64,000 nt of DNA from Roseinatronobacter alkalisoli (GTDB lineage: Bacteria; Pseudomonadota; Alphaproteobacteria; Rhodobacterales; Rhodobacteraceae): NCBI RefSeq assembly GCF_028745735.1, contig NZ_JAQZSM010000011.1:1-64000 (forward strand), written 5' to 3'. The notes under the pieces were generated by a model that saw only the letters and a program-made list of their open reading frames with translations, did no database searches and was not told the DNA's origin. Positions within the stretch are counted from its first letter, which is position 1; the number at the start of each line of letters is the position of its first letter. Below are positions 9,395 through 18,043 of this stretch, in pieces. The translations under genes were made by a program, and so were the position numbers.

Positions 9395-10432
9395 ATGAAA
9401 AAAGCTGGCATCCGCATTGAAGACCTTCACTTGTCCTTCGGTGACACAACCGTTCTGGCCGGGATTGACATGGAAATCTATCCCGGTGAATTCTTTGCCT
9501 TCCTTGGACCTTCGGGTTCGGGAAAGTCTACACTCTTGCGTGCCATCGCTGGATTTGGACCCCGACCCAAGGGCCGTATCCTGATCGATGGGAAGGATAT
9601 CGCAGACCTGCCGCCATGGAAGCGCAATGTTGGTATGGTGTTTCAATCCTATGCGCTGTGGCCGCATATGACAGTGCGCCAGAATGTGGCTTTTGGGTTG
9701 GAAGAACGCCGGATGCCGCGCGCGCAAATAGGCCCCAAGGTTGAAGCTGCTCTGGATTTGGTAGGTTTGTTGCACTTGGCGGAGCGCATGCCCTCACAAC
9801 TGTCTGGTGGTCAACAGCAGCGCGTTGCACTGGCTAGGACGGTGGCGATTGAACCGCAGGTTCTGCTACTGGATGAGCCGTTGTCGAACCTTGATGCGGC
9901 CCTGCGCGTTCAAATGCGCCGTGAACTTCTTTCACTTCAGCGCAAATTGGGACTGACGACGATTTTCGTGACGCATGACCAAGAAGAGGCAAATACCACA
10001 TCTGACCGTATGGCCGTATTGGATGGTGGCGTCATTCAGCAGATTGGCACTCCACAGGAACTTTACGATACGCCGGTCAACGGATTTGTCGCGGGGTTCC
10101 TGGGAACTGCGAATATTCTCGCGGGGCATATGAATGAAGGATGTTTTGTAACCAAAGGCGGAAACCGGCTGGCAGTTGATAACTATAGGGGCACTGCAAG
10201 CCGCATCGTGCTGCGCCCACAAAGTGTTTCGCTTGCTGATGAGGAGCGTGGTTCGATCGCTGGAAAAGTCACCCACCGGGAATTTCTGGGCAGTCAGATC
10301 CGCTACTTGGTGGGAACGGAAGATGGTGAAATCATCGTTGATACATTGCACCATGCGGGCCAATCAGGACATGCTGTCGGTGCCGACGTCATGTTGATGA
10401 TCGACAGCCGAAGTGCATCGTTGCTGGACTGA
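9395..10432 (+). CDS. ABC importer ATP-binding protein, AfuC/FbpC-like
   Basis: 345-residue cytoplasmic ATPase powering the permease. Walker A GPSGSGKST, Q-loop region VGMVFQSYALWP, signature LSGGQQQRVALART, Walker B VLLLDEPLSNLDA and switch His (FVTHDQEEA) are all intact. The C-terminal ~100 residues form a TOBE-type domain (RIVLRPQSVSL..) as in CUT1/Fbp-type importers. It is followed two bases later by the histidine phosphatase gene, tying the phosphatase to the transporter. Confidence 0.92.
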   Translation: MKKAGIRIEDLHLSFGDTTVLAGIDMEIYPGEFFAFLGPSGSGKSTLLRAIAGFGPRPKGRILIDGKDIADLPPWKRNVGMVFQSYALWPHMTVRQNVAFGLEERRMPRAQIGPKVEAALDLVGLLHLAERMPSQLSGGQQQRVALARTVAIEPQVLLLDEPLSNLDAALRVQMRRELLSLQRKLGLTTIFVTHDQEEANTTSDRMAVLDGGVIQQIGTPQELYDTPVNGFVAGFLGTANILAGHMNEGCFVTKGGNRLAVDNYRGTASRIVLRPQSVSLADEERGSIAGKVTHREFLGSQIRYLVGTEDGEIIVDTLHHAGQSGHAVGADVMLMIDSRSASLLD

Positions 10433-10434
10433 GC

Positions 10435-10998
10435 ATGGCAGAATTTTGGTTCATTAGACATTTTCGGACTCCGTGGAATGCCGAGGGCCGATTGCAGGGG
10501 CGGCGTGACATCGCGCTTGACGACCCGTTGTGCAGTAATGATCACACCGCCCTTGTTAATAACCTTTCTGCACTTGAAGGAATGGTTTTTGCAGAAATCT
10601 GGACTTCGCCCCTGCAACGAACGCGGCAAACTGCAGCGCTGCACGGCTATCCGACGACTGTCGCAAAGGACGCGTTGCTGGAACTCGATTTCGGCCCTTG
10701 GGAAGGGCGTACATGGACCGAGCTTCACGCAGCCCATCCGGGCTTGTGGAGTGCCGCGCCTGATGATTTGCCGCTGGGCGAGAGCTTCGTTGATTTCGAA
10801 CGACGCGTGACGGCCACATTGCACAATGTCTGGAACAGGTCTGGCGCTCCAGTCCTTGTCTTTGGTCACGGAGCTTGGGCAAATTGCGCACAGGCCGTTG
10901 CGGCTGGTACGTCTGCTGCAAGAATGAATGAATGGAAAACGCCAAATGGCGCGCTTATTCGCATACGTGCGAAAATACCCAGAAAGGTCCACGGATGA
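10435..10998 (+). CDS. Histidine phosphatase superfamily (phosphoglycerate-mutase fold) protein
   Basis: 187-residue clade-1 histidine phosphatase. The catalytic motif reads IRHFRTPWN, an RHxxT box with Phe in place of the usual Gly. The second block ELDFGPWEGRTW and the second catalytic His in VFGHGAWANC are present. Its place directly after the ABC ATPase and 4-base overlap (ATGA) with the HAD phosphatase suggest it dephosphorylates the imported substrate or its product. Substrate cannot be read from sequence. Confidence 0.8.
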   Translation: MAEFWFIRHFRTPWNAEGRLQGRRDIALDDPLCSNDHTALVNNLSALEGMVFAEIWTSPLQRTRQTAALHGYPTTVAKDALLELDFGPWEGRTWTELHAAHPGLWSAAPDDLPLGESFVDFERRVTATLHNVWNRSGAPVLVFGHGAWANCAQAVAAGTSAARMNEWKTPNGALIRIRAKIPRKVHG

Positions 10999-11699
10999 CG
11001 GCAATTATATTTGACCTTGATGGCACACTGATCGACAGCGTGCCTGATATCCATAAAGCAGCATCCGAGATGCTTACGCAGGCAGGGCAGGCGCCGTTAA
11101 GTGTTGCCAAAATTCGCAGTTTTATCGGCAATGGAGTGCCCGCGCTGATCACGAAAATAATGTGTGAGATCGACGAAAACCCCCAGGATAGCGCGCGTCA
11201 CTCCATTCTGGAACAGTGCTTCATGCGTCATTACACAGCTGCTCCCGCAGTCCTCAGCACGCCATTCGATAATGTACGAGCGGCATTGGAGGCTTTGTCT
11301 GCGGACGGATTCAAGCTTGCAGTATGCACAAACAAACCGGAGGGTATTGCTAGGCAAATACTCCAGGACCTAAATTTAGCGCCATATTTTGCTGTTGTAG
11401 TCGGGGGGGATAGCTTGCCTGTGCGCAAGCCTGATCCAGCCCCATTGTACGCAGCAATTGAGCGAGTCGGCACCAGTGCCGCGATTTATGTTGGCGATAG
11501 CGAGGTTGACAGTGAAACTGCGCTGAATGCAGACGTACCGTTCATACTGTTTTCCAAAGGGTATCGCCGTGGTTTGGTAAGCGAAATCCAGCATCATGCT
11601 ACATTTTCGGACTTTGCCGAACTGCCAGATTTGGTTCGGACGATATGCGGCCATGTATCTGGCAACTGGATTGACAGCACCGCCCTCCACAGATTCTGA
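10995..11699 (+). CDS. HAD-family phosphatase, phosphoglycolate phosphatase (Gph)-like
   Basis: 234-residue HAD hydrolase. Motif I FDLDGTLIDS with nucleophile and acid Asp, helical cap region, motif II-like VCTNKP, Lys in KPDPAPLYAAIERV, and motif IV YVGDSEVDSETA are all present. This pattern fits the Gph/CbbZ branch. It is the last gene of the importer operon. Together with the histidine phosphatase it suggests that the imported organophosphate is stripped of phosphate in the cytoplasm. Specificity for phosphoglycolate is a guess from similarity. Confidence 0.82.
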   Translation: MTAIIFDLDGTLIDSVPDIHKAASEMLTQAGQAPLSVAKIRSFIGNGVPALITKIMCEIDENPQDSARHSILEQCFMRHYTAAPAVLSTPFDNVRAALEALSADGFKLAVCTNKPEGIARQILQDLNLAPYFAVVVGGDSLPVRKPDPAPLYAAIERVGTSAAIYVGDSEVDSETALNADVPFILFSKGYRRGLVSEIQHHATFSDFAELPDLVRTICGHVSGNWIDSTALHRF

Positions 11700-11949
11700 G
11701 TCACCATCCGCCAAGGCTAGAAGACGATATGCGGGGCGTAGAGTGGCTTACTCAGCTCGTACGGCCTGATCAGAGTATTGCAAATGTGTTGTACACGTCG
11801 TAATTCCTTGATGCTCCAAGATAATTGGTGTCGGCCGGATGTAATAGCTGCTACTCTACGCCAGATTCAAAGGACAACTGCGACCTCAAGGAAATCAACT
11901 CGGAAGGTGCCATCCCACTTGGTGATGAGTTGAGCAAACTCGTGGCGTT

Positions 11950-12537
11950 TCAGTCAGAGTTTCGAAATATATCAGTGTTATTGACATCGATACTCTTCAT
12001 TCCCGCTGAATCCGCGGCGGCAAGACCTTCCGGACTGTCTTCGAACACTAGGCAGTGTTGCGGGTCGATTCCGAGTTGTCTTGCGGCCAGCAGAAAGATT
12101 GCCGGATGCGGTTTCGGTTGGCTGACATCTTCTCTGGTCACAACGACATCGAAACACTCACTCAGGCGTGTAGCGTGTAGAAACGCAGTGACGATCGGGA
12201 GTTCACTATTGGTGGCCAGAGCCTTCGGCATGCTATTGGACCTGTCGCGCGCCAGTGCAACAACCGGCGGATTGGGCCGGGCGCAATGTGCCAGGGCGAC
12301 GGTCGCGCCAATGCTCTCGCGACAGAAGCGCGCGACGTCTAGGACGGCACCGGTTTCGAGGGCAACCTTCTTGACGAGGTCCAACCGGCTCAACCCGGAT
12401 TGTCGAAGGTACCAGTCCTTCTCAATCGTCACCCCCTGATTGTCCAGAGCTGTCGAAATCGCGGTGAAGTGAATATCTGCGGTTAACAGCAACGTGCCGT
12501 CGCAATCGAAGATCAACGCTCTTGGCAGATCGTTCAT
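11950..12537 (-). CDS. HAD-family hydrolase, beta-phosphoglucomutase-like
   Basis: 195-residue HAD hydrolase. Start ATG at 12537 has an AAGGAACAG site; a longer in-frame reading extends into the IS6 element and is rejected. Motif I FDCDGTLLLTADIHF, Lys in SQPKPHPAIFLLAARQL and motif IV VFEDSPEGLAAADSAG are intact; the motif places it near the YqaB/beta-PGM branch. It is a lone gene, convergent with the importer operon. The IS6 element ends 39 bases upstream and may have separated it from its native promoter. Confidence 0.75.
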   Translation of the reverse strand: MNDLPRALIFDCDGTLLLTADIHFTAISTALDNQGVTIEKDWYLRQSGLSRLDLVKKVALETGAVLDVARFCRESIGATVALAHCARPNPPVVALARDRSNSMPKALATNSELPIVTAFLHATRLSECFDVVVTREDVSQPKPHPAIFLLAARQLGIDPQHCLVFEDSPEGLAAADSAGMKSIDVNNTDIFRNSD

Positions 12538-12576
12538 ATGTGTTCTGTTCCTTGTCAGAGTGAAAGCGCTGCCGCG

Positions 12577-13387
12577 GGCATTGCCAAGTTGATCACCGCA
12601 TCTGATTTGGTTAGGGGTGAGGCATGAAGATGTTGACGTCAATGCCACGCTTGAAAGGCTTTCGCTACCCTCGTGAGAACATCGCGTATGCGGTCTGGGC
12701 TAGTCATCGGTTTGCGCGCAGCACTGCGGAAGTTGAGGATCTTCTGGTCCAGCGCGGCGTGACAGTGAGTCGCGAAACGGGCCGGCTCTGGATCAACCGC
12801 TTCGGCGCGCATATCGCGGCCTACATCCGACCTGACTGGCCCCGTCCGAACGACAACTGGCATCTGGACGAGATCGTAATCCCGATCAACGGCCTGAAGC
12901 ATTGGCTCTGGCGCGCAGTGGATGCCAACGGTGACACGATCGACATCCTCGTGCAGACCCGCCGAAACGCCAAAGCCGCCAAGCGCCTTCTGGCAAGGTT
13001 AATCGCGCAATCCGCCCAACCGCGCATTGCTATGTCGGACAAACTGCGCAGCTACACCAAGCCGCTTGCACTCCAGGCGCCCGATGCTGATCACAGAGCC
13101 TACATGGGGTTGCATAATCCTATCGAAGGCAGTCACAGGCCGACATGAAGGTGCGAAAAGATCGTGGGGCGCTTTTCGCCCCCAAGGTAGCCCCAGCGGT
13201 TCTCTCGCCGCCCATGACCCTATTAACACAATACTCCGTCCCCGTCGTAATTGTCTCTGCGCCAAGTCAGATAGCCATGCCTGCGCAGATGCCTTTCGTC
13301 TGTGGAAGGACCAAGCCGCCGAGAGGCGCGCATGAAAACTATCTCCGCAAGCCAGGCTCGGTCTCCCGAAAACAACTTGGCAATGCC
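12577..13387 (+). mobile_element. IS6-family insertion sequence with intact 15-bp inverted repeats
   Basis: 811-bp element. The left end GGCATTGCCAAGTTG (12577-12591) is repeated perfectly inverted as CAACTTGGCAATGCC (13373-13387). This end sequence and size fit the IS6/IS26 family. The flanking 8-mers (ctgccgcg left, gataacac right) do not match, so no target duplication survives, as expected after replicative cointegration or recombination with another copy. Confidence 0.85.
12624..13302 (+). pseudogene. IS6-family transposase, frameshifted near the C-terminus
   Basis: The first 174 residues are a normal IS6 DDE transposase: helix-turn-helix (ENIAYAVWASHRFARSTAEV), first Asp in NWHLDEIVIPINGLKHWLW, second Asp in MSDKLRSY, and the Glu-bearing end LHNPIEGSHRPT where the frame stops. 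The expected continuation appears in another frame (FRPQGSPSGSLAAHDPINT ILRPRR), so a small indel near 13140 breaks the last ~50 residues. The catalytic triad lies mostly before the break, but the product is probably inactive. Confidence 0.8.
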
Positions 13388-13522
13388 GATAACACGCCAC
13401 AACAAGAGGCTTGTCCTTCCGCCTGCTTGCAGGACATATGAGATATGCGCCTTGCCATGCCCAAATCACTGCCCGGATCAAGAACCCGCACCCGATTCAG
13501 TGCGGCACCTTATCCGTGCGGG

Positions 13523-13948
13523 ATGCGGGCCCGCGCTGTGCTACTGGGACTGTGTCTGTTGGCCAGTGCCGGTGCAGCGCAGGCCGACTTCATTGTCTGC
13601 AATGACAGTTTTGACGTGCTCAATCTGGCGCTGGCGCGCGATCCGGGGACTGGCTTTGTCAGCGAAGGCTGGTGGAGCGTGGCGCCGGGGCGCTGCGCTG
13701 CGCTGCTGCGCGGTGATATCGACAGCCGCTATCTGTATCTGCACGCTATCGATGTGTTCAGCCAGCCTGTGCTGGAAGGCCAGGTCACGTTCTGCGTCGG
13801 CGAGCAGGGCTTTCGCATTCCTGGCGCGCAGGATTGCTGGCAGCGCGGCCATATAGCAGCGCGGTTTGCCGAGATCGACACCGGCCAGTCACGGCAATGG
13901 ATCACCTTCCTGAACGCTGAGGGCCAGATTGACAGCACACCAGAGTAA
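13523..13948 (+). CDS. DUF1036 family secreted protein
   Basis: 141-residue protein. The ATG at 13523 gives a good signal peptide (MRARAVLLGLCLLASAGAAQA-D). Upstream ATGs at 13445 and 13460 would put a basic tail before it and have no better ribosome-binding site. The mature part shows the DUF1036 pattern: FIVCNDSFDVLNLALA, GWWSVAPGRCAALL and YLYLHAIDV, with cysteines probably paired in the periplasm. The family is common in Alphaproteobacteria; its function is not known. The gene begins 135 bases after the IS6 element. Confidence 0.75.
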   Translation: MRARAVLLGLCLLASAGAAQADFIVCNDSFDVLNLALARDPGTGFVSEGWWSVAPGRCAALLRGDIDSRYLYLHAIDVFSQPVLEGQVTFCVGEQGFRIPGAQDCWQRGHIAARFAEIDTGQSRQWITFLNAEGQIDSTPE

Positions 13949-14018
13949 GCAGATCAGCGTAAAACTACCCGCCGGACACCCTGCCGCGTGCATCTGAATG
14001 AACGCGACTCCTCTCGCT

Positions 14019-14600
14019 TTACTCCCCGGAAAGGGCGCGCAGCCGTTCCAGCCCTGCTGCGAACCCCATCAGTGAGATCGGCACGCCCAAGGCATCACCC
14101 TGACGACTGACCAGCACTACTGCGCCCTCGCGGGCCTGCCGCATTGCCGTGATCATTGCCGGGTCCATCGGGGCCACGACCAGACAGCCTTCAGGCAGGC
14201 AGGTCTCGAAACCCAGATGTGCGATCTGCTCATCCCCGATCTGCACCCGCACCCCCTCTGCCAGGCGCAGCCCGAACGGGGTAATCAGCACGCTTATCGG
14301 CTGGTCCTCATCATTGATACGAACAGAGAAGGTCAGTACCCGTTGACCCGATTCCTGATGGTCGATCTGCTGAAACATCTCGCAGACGCGTGCCCCGGCG
14401 TTGGCGGGGGCATCCGCCGCGATAGTGACGCAGTTCACGATCCAGTCACGGAAATCCTCTCTCAGGCTGTCGGGCGCGGATTCTGCGATTTCTGTCTGCG
14501 CTGATACTGGAACTGCCATCAGCCCGGCTGTGGCCAGCAGCGCCAGCCCTGTGCTTGCGGCCACCATGATGCACTGCAGGTTGCGCTTCGTTGTCATCAT
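14019..14600 (-). CDS. Invasion-associated locus B (IalB) family protein
   Basis: 193-residue secreted protein. Start at ATG ATG 14600/14597 with an AAGGGATGAG site; signal peptide through VPVSAQ. The IalB pattern is clear: DWIVNCV, CEMFQQIDHQESGQRVLTF, FGLRLAEGVRVQIG, then two cysteines in FETCLPEGCLVVAPMD. Named after a Bartonella invasion protein, but in free-living Rhodobacterales its role is unknown and probably envelope-related. It is divergent from tssK, so the 324-bp gap between them must hold both promoters. Confidence 0.85.
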   Translation of the reverse strand: MMTTKRNLQCIMVAASTGLALLATAGLMAVPVSAQTEIAESAPDSLREDFRDWIVNCVTIAADAPANAGARVCEMFQQIDHQESGQRVLTFSVRINDEDQPISVLITPFGLRLAEGVRVQIGDEQIAHLGFETCLPEGCLVVAPMDPAMITAMRQAREGAVVLVSRQGDALGVPISLMGFAAGLERLRALSGE

Positions 14601-14924
14601 CTCATCCCTTACTTGTTTGTCAGAGCGGGACGCTGAAATCCGGTTCCCGCTTTTGTGCAACCTGCTTCGGAGCCGGACCGGGACTGGCCCTGGAGCAGAC
14701 CCCGTCTGCCGGGAATGGAGCGCGCGGGATTATTGCATCGCATCTCTGCGCATCCCCTTTGGAAAGTGACGATTTTCTCTTGGAAAGATCGTCAGCGAAT
14801 GCCATTGTATATGCCATATCGCACAGGCGAGGGACAGTCCCGATTTGGCGGGGCTGTTCCTGATTTACAGCCAGATGCGCGACCGATGCATTTGGCACGG
14901 AACAGACCGGAAAGGTGGCAGAGC

Positions 14925-16259
14925 ATGTCATGGTACAGCAAACTGGCCTGGAAAGAAGGCCTGCTCCTGCAACCACATCACTTGCAGCAGCATGACCGGT
15001 ATGTCGAGAAGCTGATTGAAGCGCGTAGCCATCATATGACCCCCTATCCTTGGGGGGTAGCCGCGCTGGAGATAGATACCGACCTGAGCGAACAGAACCT
15101 GATCGGGCTGCGCCGCGCCGCGGGCATCATGCCCGATGGGTTGCCCTTTGACTGCCCCGGCACTTCGCCGTTGCCAACTCCGGTAAGCGTGCCCGAAGGG
15201 GCGGAAGGCAAATATGTCTGGCTGACCCTGCCGTTGGCCGAATCCAACAGCCGCGAGATCGGCATGGATGACGAAGGCAGCCGCGCCACCCGCTACATGC
15301 TTGCCCGCGAGCGCGTTGCCGACAGTGCAGCTGCGATGCGGCTGGAACAGGATCTGGATATTGCCCATCCGCGTCTGGCTCTGGAAGTGCGTGCAACGCC
15401 CAAGCCGGGATTTGGCTGTCTGGCGCTGGCGCGCATTATCGAAGTGCGTGATAAGACAATTTTGCTGGATCAGTCCTTTGCGCCCCCGGTCCTGCTGATA
15501 GGCGCGCATCCGGTTGTTGCAGGCTGGCTTGACCGGGTGGTGGGCTGGGTCGAGACCCGGCTGGCGGCGCTGTCGCGCTATGCTGCCGATCCTGGCACTG
15601 GTGGCGGGCTGCAGGCGCAGGATTACTCGATGTTGCTGTTGCTAAACCGTGAAATCGGCCTGTTGCGGCATCTGCGCGCCTCGCGCTATGTCCATCCTGA
15701 ACGGCTTTATGTCACGCTGCTGCAACTGGTGGGTGAATTGTGGACATTCGATCCGGTGCGGTTATGCCCAGAATACCCGCCTTATGATCATGACGCGCTG
15801 GAAGATACGTTCGCGCCGCTGCTACGTGACATCCAGCGCCTGCTGAGCCGCGATATCAGTCGGGCCATTCGGTTGGACCTGCAGCAGCCCGTGCCAAATT
15901 CCTATATCGCCATGGTCAAGGACCGCAACCTGTTCCGCGATGCAGCTTTCGTGGTCGAGGTTGCGGCGGACAAGCCGCTGGGCCAGATCCAGAATCAGTT
16001 TCCCGCGCTGTGCAAGATCGGCCCCAATACCCGCATGAGCCAGATCGTGGACAGCAACCTGCCGGGGCTGGAACTGATCCACATGCCCACCCCGCCGCGC
16101 CAGATCCGTGCGGTCACCAGCCATGTCTATTTCACCATCGACAAACGCTCGGATCTGTGGCGCGAATTCTCGACCGCTTCAGCGATCGGTCTGCATTTCG
16201 CGGGTGATTGGCCTGAACTGGATCTGGAAATCTGGGCCATCATGGAGAATGGATCATGA
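14925..16259 (+). CDS. tssK: Type VI secretion baseplate protein TssK
   Basis: 444-residue TssK, the connector between the T6SS baseplate and the TssLM membrane complex. Start at 14925 (MSWYSKLAWKEGLLLQPHHL) with AAAGGTGG upstream; the typical TssK opening is W..G..L.PQHF, here LLLQPHHLQQHDRY. The middle and C-terminal parts match the family (LRHLRASRYVHPERLY, FPALCKIGPNTRM, VYFTIDKRSDLWREF). It is the first gene of the T6SS operon and overlaps tssL by 4 bases. No tssJ lies nearby. Confidence 0.92.
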   Translation: MSWYSKLAWKEGLLLQPHHLQQHDRYVEKLIEARSHHMTPYPWGVAALEIDTDLSEQNLIGLRRAAGIMPDGLPFDCPGTSPLPTPVSVPEGAEGKYVWLTLPLAESNSREIGMDDEGSRATRYMLARERVADSAAAMRLEQDLDIAHPRLALEVRATPKPGFGCLALARIIEVRDKTILLDQSFAPPVLLIGAHPVVAGWLDRVVGWVETRLAALSRYAADPGTGGGLQAQDYSMLLLLNREIGLLRHLRASRYVHPERLYVTLLQLVGELWTFDPVRLCPEYPPYDHDALEDTFAPLLRDIQRLLSRDISRAIRLDLQQPVPNSYIAMVKDRNLFRDAAFVVEVAADKPLGQIQNQFPALCKIGPNTRMSQIVDSNLPGLELIHMPTPPRQIRAVTSHVYFTIDKRSDLWREFSTASAIGLHFAGDWPELDLEIWAIMENGS

Positions 16260-18028
16260 GCAGCGGTGGCGGCAGCGGCGGTTCTGGCGGGCCGGGGGGC
16301 AAGAAACCCCATGCGCCGCCTCAGCGCACGATCATCGCGCCCCTACCGGGCCGGGGGCCTGCGCCCGGTGGTCCGGGGCAGGCGCCGGTTCCGGGGGGCG
16401 CGGACAGCCCGTTCAGCGCATCCGGTCAGGGCAGTGCTTGGGGGACAGGACAGCCTGCGCAACCGCCCGGCCCGCAATCGCACCCGCATCAGCCGCCCGC
16501 AGGTCAGGGCGGCGCCCGTCCCTTGCCGCCCATGGGCAGCCCCCCGGCGGCGCCCCCTGGCCACGGCAGTGGCGGCTACCACCCCGGCGCCGCCCCTGCA
16601 TCCGGTCCCACCGACATGTGGGGCAATCCGCAGCAACCCGGCCCCGCCAGCCCGGGACTTGGGCAGGGCGCGGGCCAGCATGCCTGGATGGGCAGCACCG
16701 GGGGGAACCAGTTCTTTCCCGAACTGGCCCGTCCGGGCGCGCCCCTGCGACCTGTGGAAACCCCGCGCATTTCGCTGGATGACGCCCTGCGTGGGGCTGC
16801 GACCGGCCATTCATCGGGCAATAACCCGTTGACCGCTGCTGCGGCCAGCCTGCTGATCCTGTTCGGGCGGCTGCGCAGCCAGGTGGTCGAGATGCAGGCC
16901 GTGCCGCTAATGACCCATGTCGCCCACGAACTGGACAGCTATGAACGCCGCGCCATCGCGGGCGGTGCCGACCCGCAGGACGCGCTGGTCGCCAAGTATG
17001 TGCTTTCCGGTACCGCGGATGATATTGTTCAGAACCTGCCCGGCACTGACCGCGAGATATGGGTGCAATATTCGATGGAGGCGCGCTTTTTCAACCGGCG
17101 CACCTCGGGGGTGGGCATATTCGAGGAAATCGACAAGGCGCTGGCCGACGCCCATCGCCGCTATCCACTGCTGGAGTTGATGCTGACCTGCCTTTATCTG
17201 GGCTTTGAAGGCAAGTTCCGCGGTGCACCCGGCGGGGATGTTGATCTGCAGCAGAAACGCCGCCAGATCTATGAAACGCTGCGCCATGTGCGGGCCCGCG
17301 AAGATGACGACATCTCGCCGCGCTGGCAGGGGATTGCCGCAGTCCCGCTTTATCTGCGCAGGCAGGTGCCGGTCTGGGTTGTGGCCGCGCTGGTGCTGGC
17401 GCTGCTCAGCGGGGCCTATATGGGCATGCGCATGTATCTGGCCGATGTATCCAACCGGCTCAGCAGTGACATGCGCAACCTGCATCCGCGTGACACGCTG
17501 GCGCTGATGCGTGTCACGGCCATCCCTGATCTGCCGGTGGAAGAAGACCCTGAACCCTATGAACCGCCGGAATTTGACACGCCGGGCCAGCTGGAGCGCA
17601 TCCGCGAGGCGCTGGCCGAGGAAATTGCCGCAGGCCAGCTCAGCGCCGATACGCGCGGCAATTTCATTGCCGTCACGGCCAATAACATCGTGCTCTTTGC
17701 GTCCGGCAGCGCCGATGCCCGCGAGGAATTCCGCCCTATCGCCACCAGCATCGCGGAGATGCTGGACGCCGAATCCGGCGATGTGCAGATCGTGGGCCAT
17801 ACTGACAGCGTCCCGCTGAGCGGGCGGGGGCGGTTTGGCAACAATCAGGAACTTTCGGTGGCGCGCGCGCAATCTGTGGCGGCTATGATTGTACCGCTTC
17901 TGTCCGACCCTGAGCGCGTCGAGGTTGTGGGCCGGGGCGAGGATGACCCCATCGCAGACAATGCCACCGCCGAAGGACGCGCGGAAAACCGCCGCGTCGA
18001 GGTGCTGATCCGGCGCGAAGACGCTTGA
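16256..18028 (+). CDS. tssL: T6SS membrane protein TssL (DotU) fused to OmpA peptidoglycan-binding domain
   Basis: 590-residue evolved TssL. Residues ~1-170 are a Gly/Pro/Gln-rich disordered leader, an unusual length for TssL. The DotU domain follows (~185-375, e.g. VVEMQAVPLMTHVAHELDSY, LMLTCLYLGFEGKF). A single TM helix is near 375-398, and a C-terminal OmpA-like domain (~465-590: VGHTDSVPL, NNQELSVARAQSV, ENRRVEVLI) should anchor the complex to peptidoglycan. TssL forms the inner-membrane complex with TssM. The 4-base overlap with tssK and the 15-base gap to tssM support one transcript. Confidence 0.92.
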   Translation: MSSGGGSGGSGGPGGKKPHAPPQRTIIAPLPGRGPAPGGPGQAPVPGGADSPFSASGQGSAWGTGQPAQPPGPQSHPHQPPAGQGGARPLPPMGSPPAAPPGHGSGGYHPGAAPASGPTDMWGNPQQPGPASPGLGQGAGQHAWMGSTGGNQFFPELARPGAPLRPVETPRISLDDALRGAATGHSSGNNPLTAAAASLLILFGRLRSQVVEMQAVPLMTHVAHELDSYERRAIAGGADPQDALVAKYVLSGTADDIVQNLPGTDREIWVQYSMEARFFNRRTSGVGIFEEIDKALADAHRRYPLLELMLTCLYLGFEGKFRGAPGGDVDLQQKRRQIYETLRHVRAREDDDISPRWQGIAAVPLYLRRQVPVWVVAALVLALLSGAYMGMRMYLADVSNRLSSDMRNLHPRDTLALMRVTAIPDLPVEEDPEPYEPPEFDTPGQLERIREALAEEIAAGQLSADTRGNFIAVTANNIVLFASGSADAREEFRPIATSIAEMLDAESGDVQIVGHTDSVPLSGRGRFGNNQELSVARAQSVAAMIVPLLSDPERVEVVGRGEDDPIADNATAEGRAENRRVEVLIRREDA

Positions 18029-18043
18029 CAGGGAAGGACTGGA

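Noticed and set aside
11825-12439. Plus-strand ORF opposite the HAD hydrolase
   Set aside because: The minus strand carries all HAD motifs; this frame is its shadow.
16907-17872. Minus-strand ORF opposite tssL
   Set aside because: Shadow of a high-GC gene; no motifs and no ribosome-binding site.
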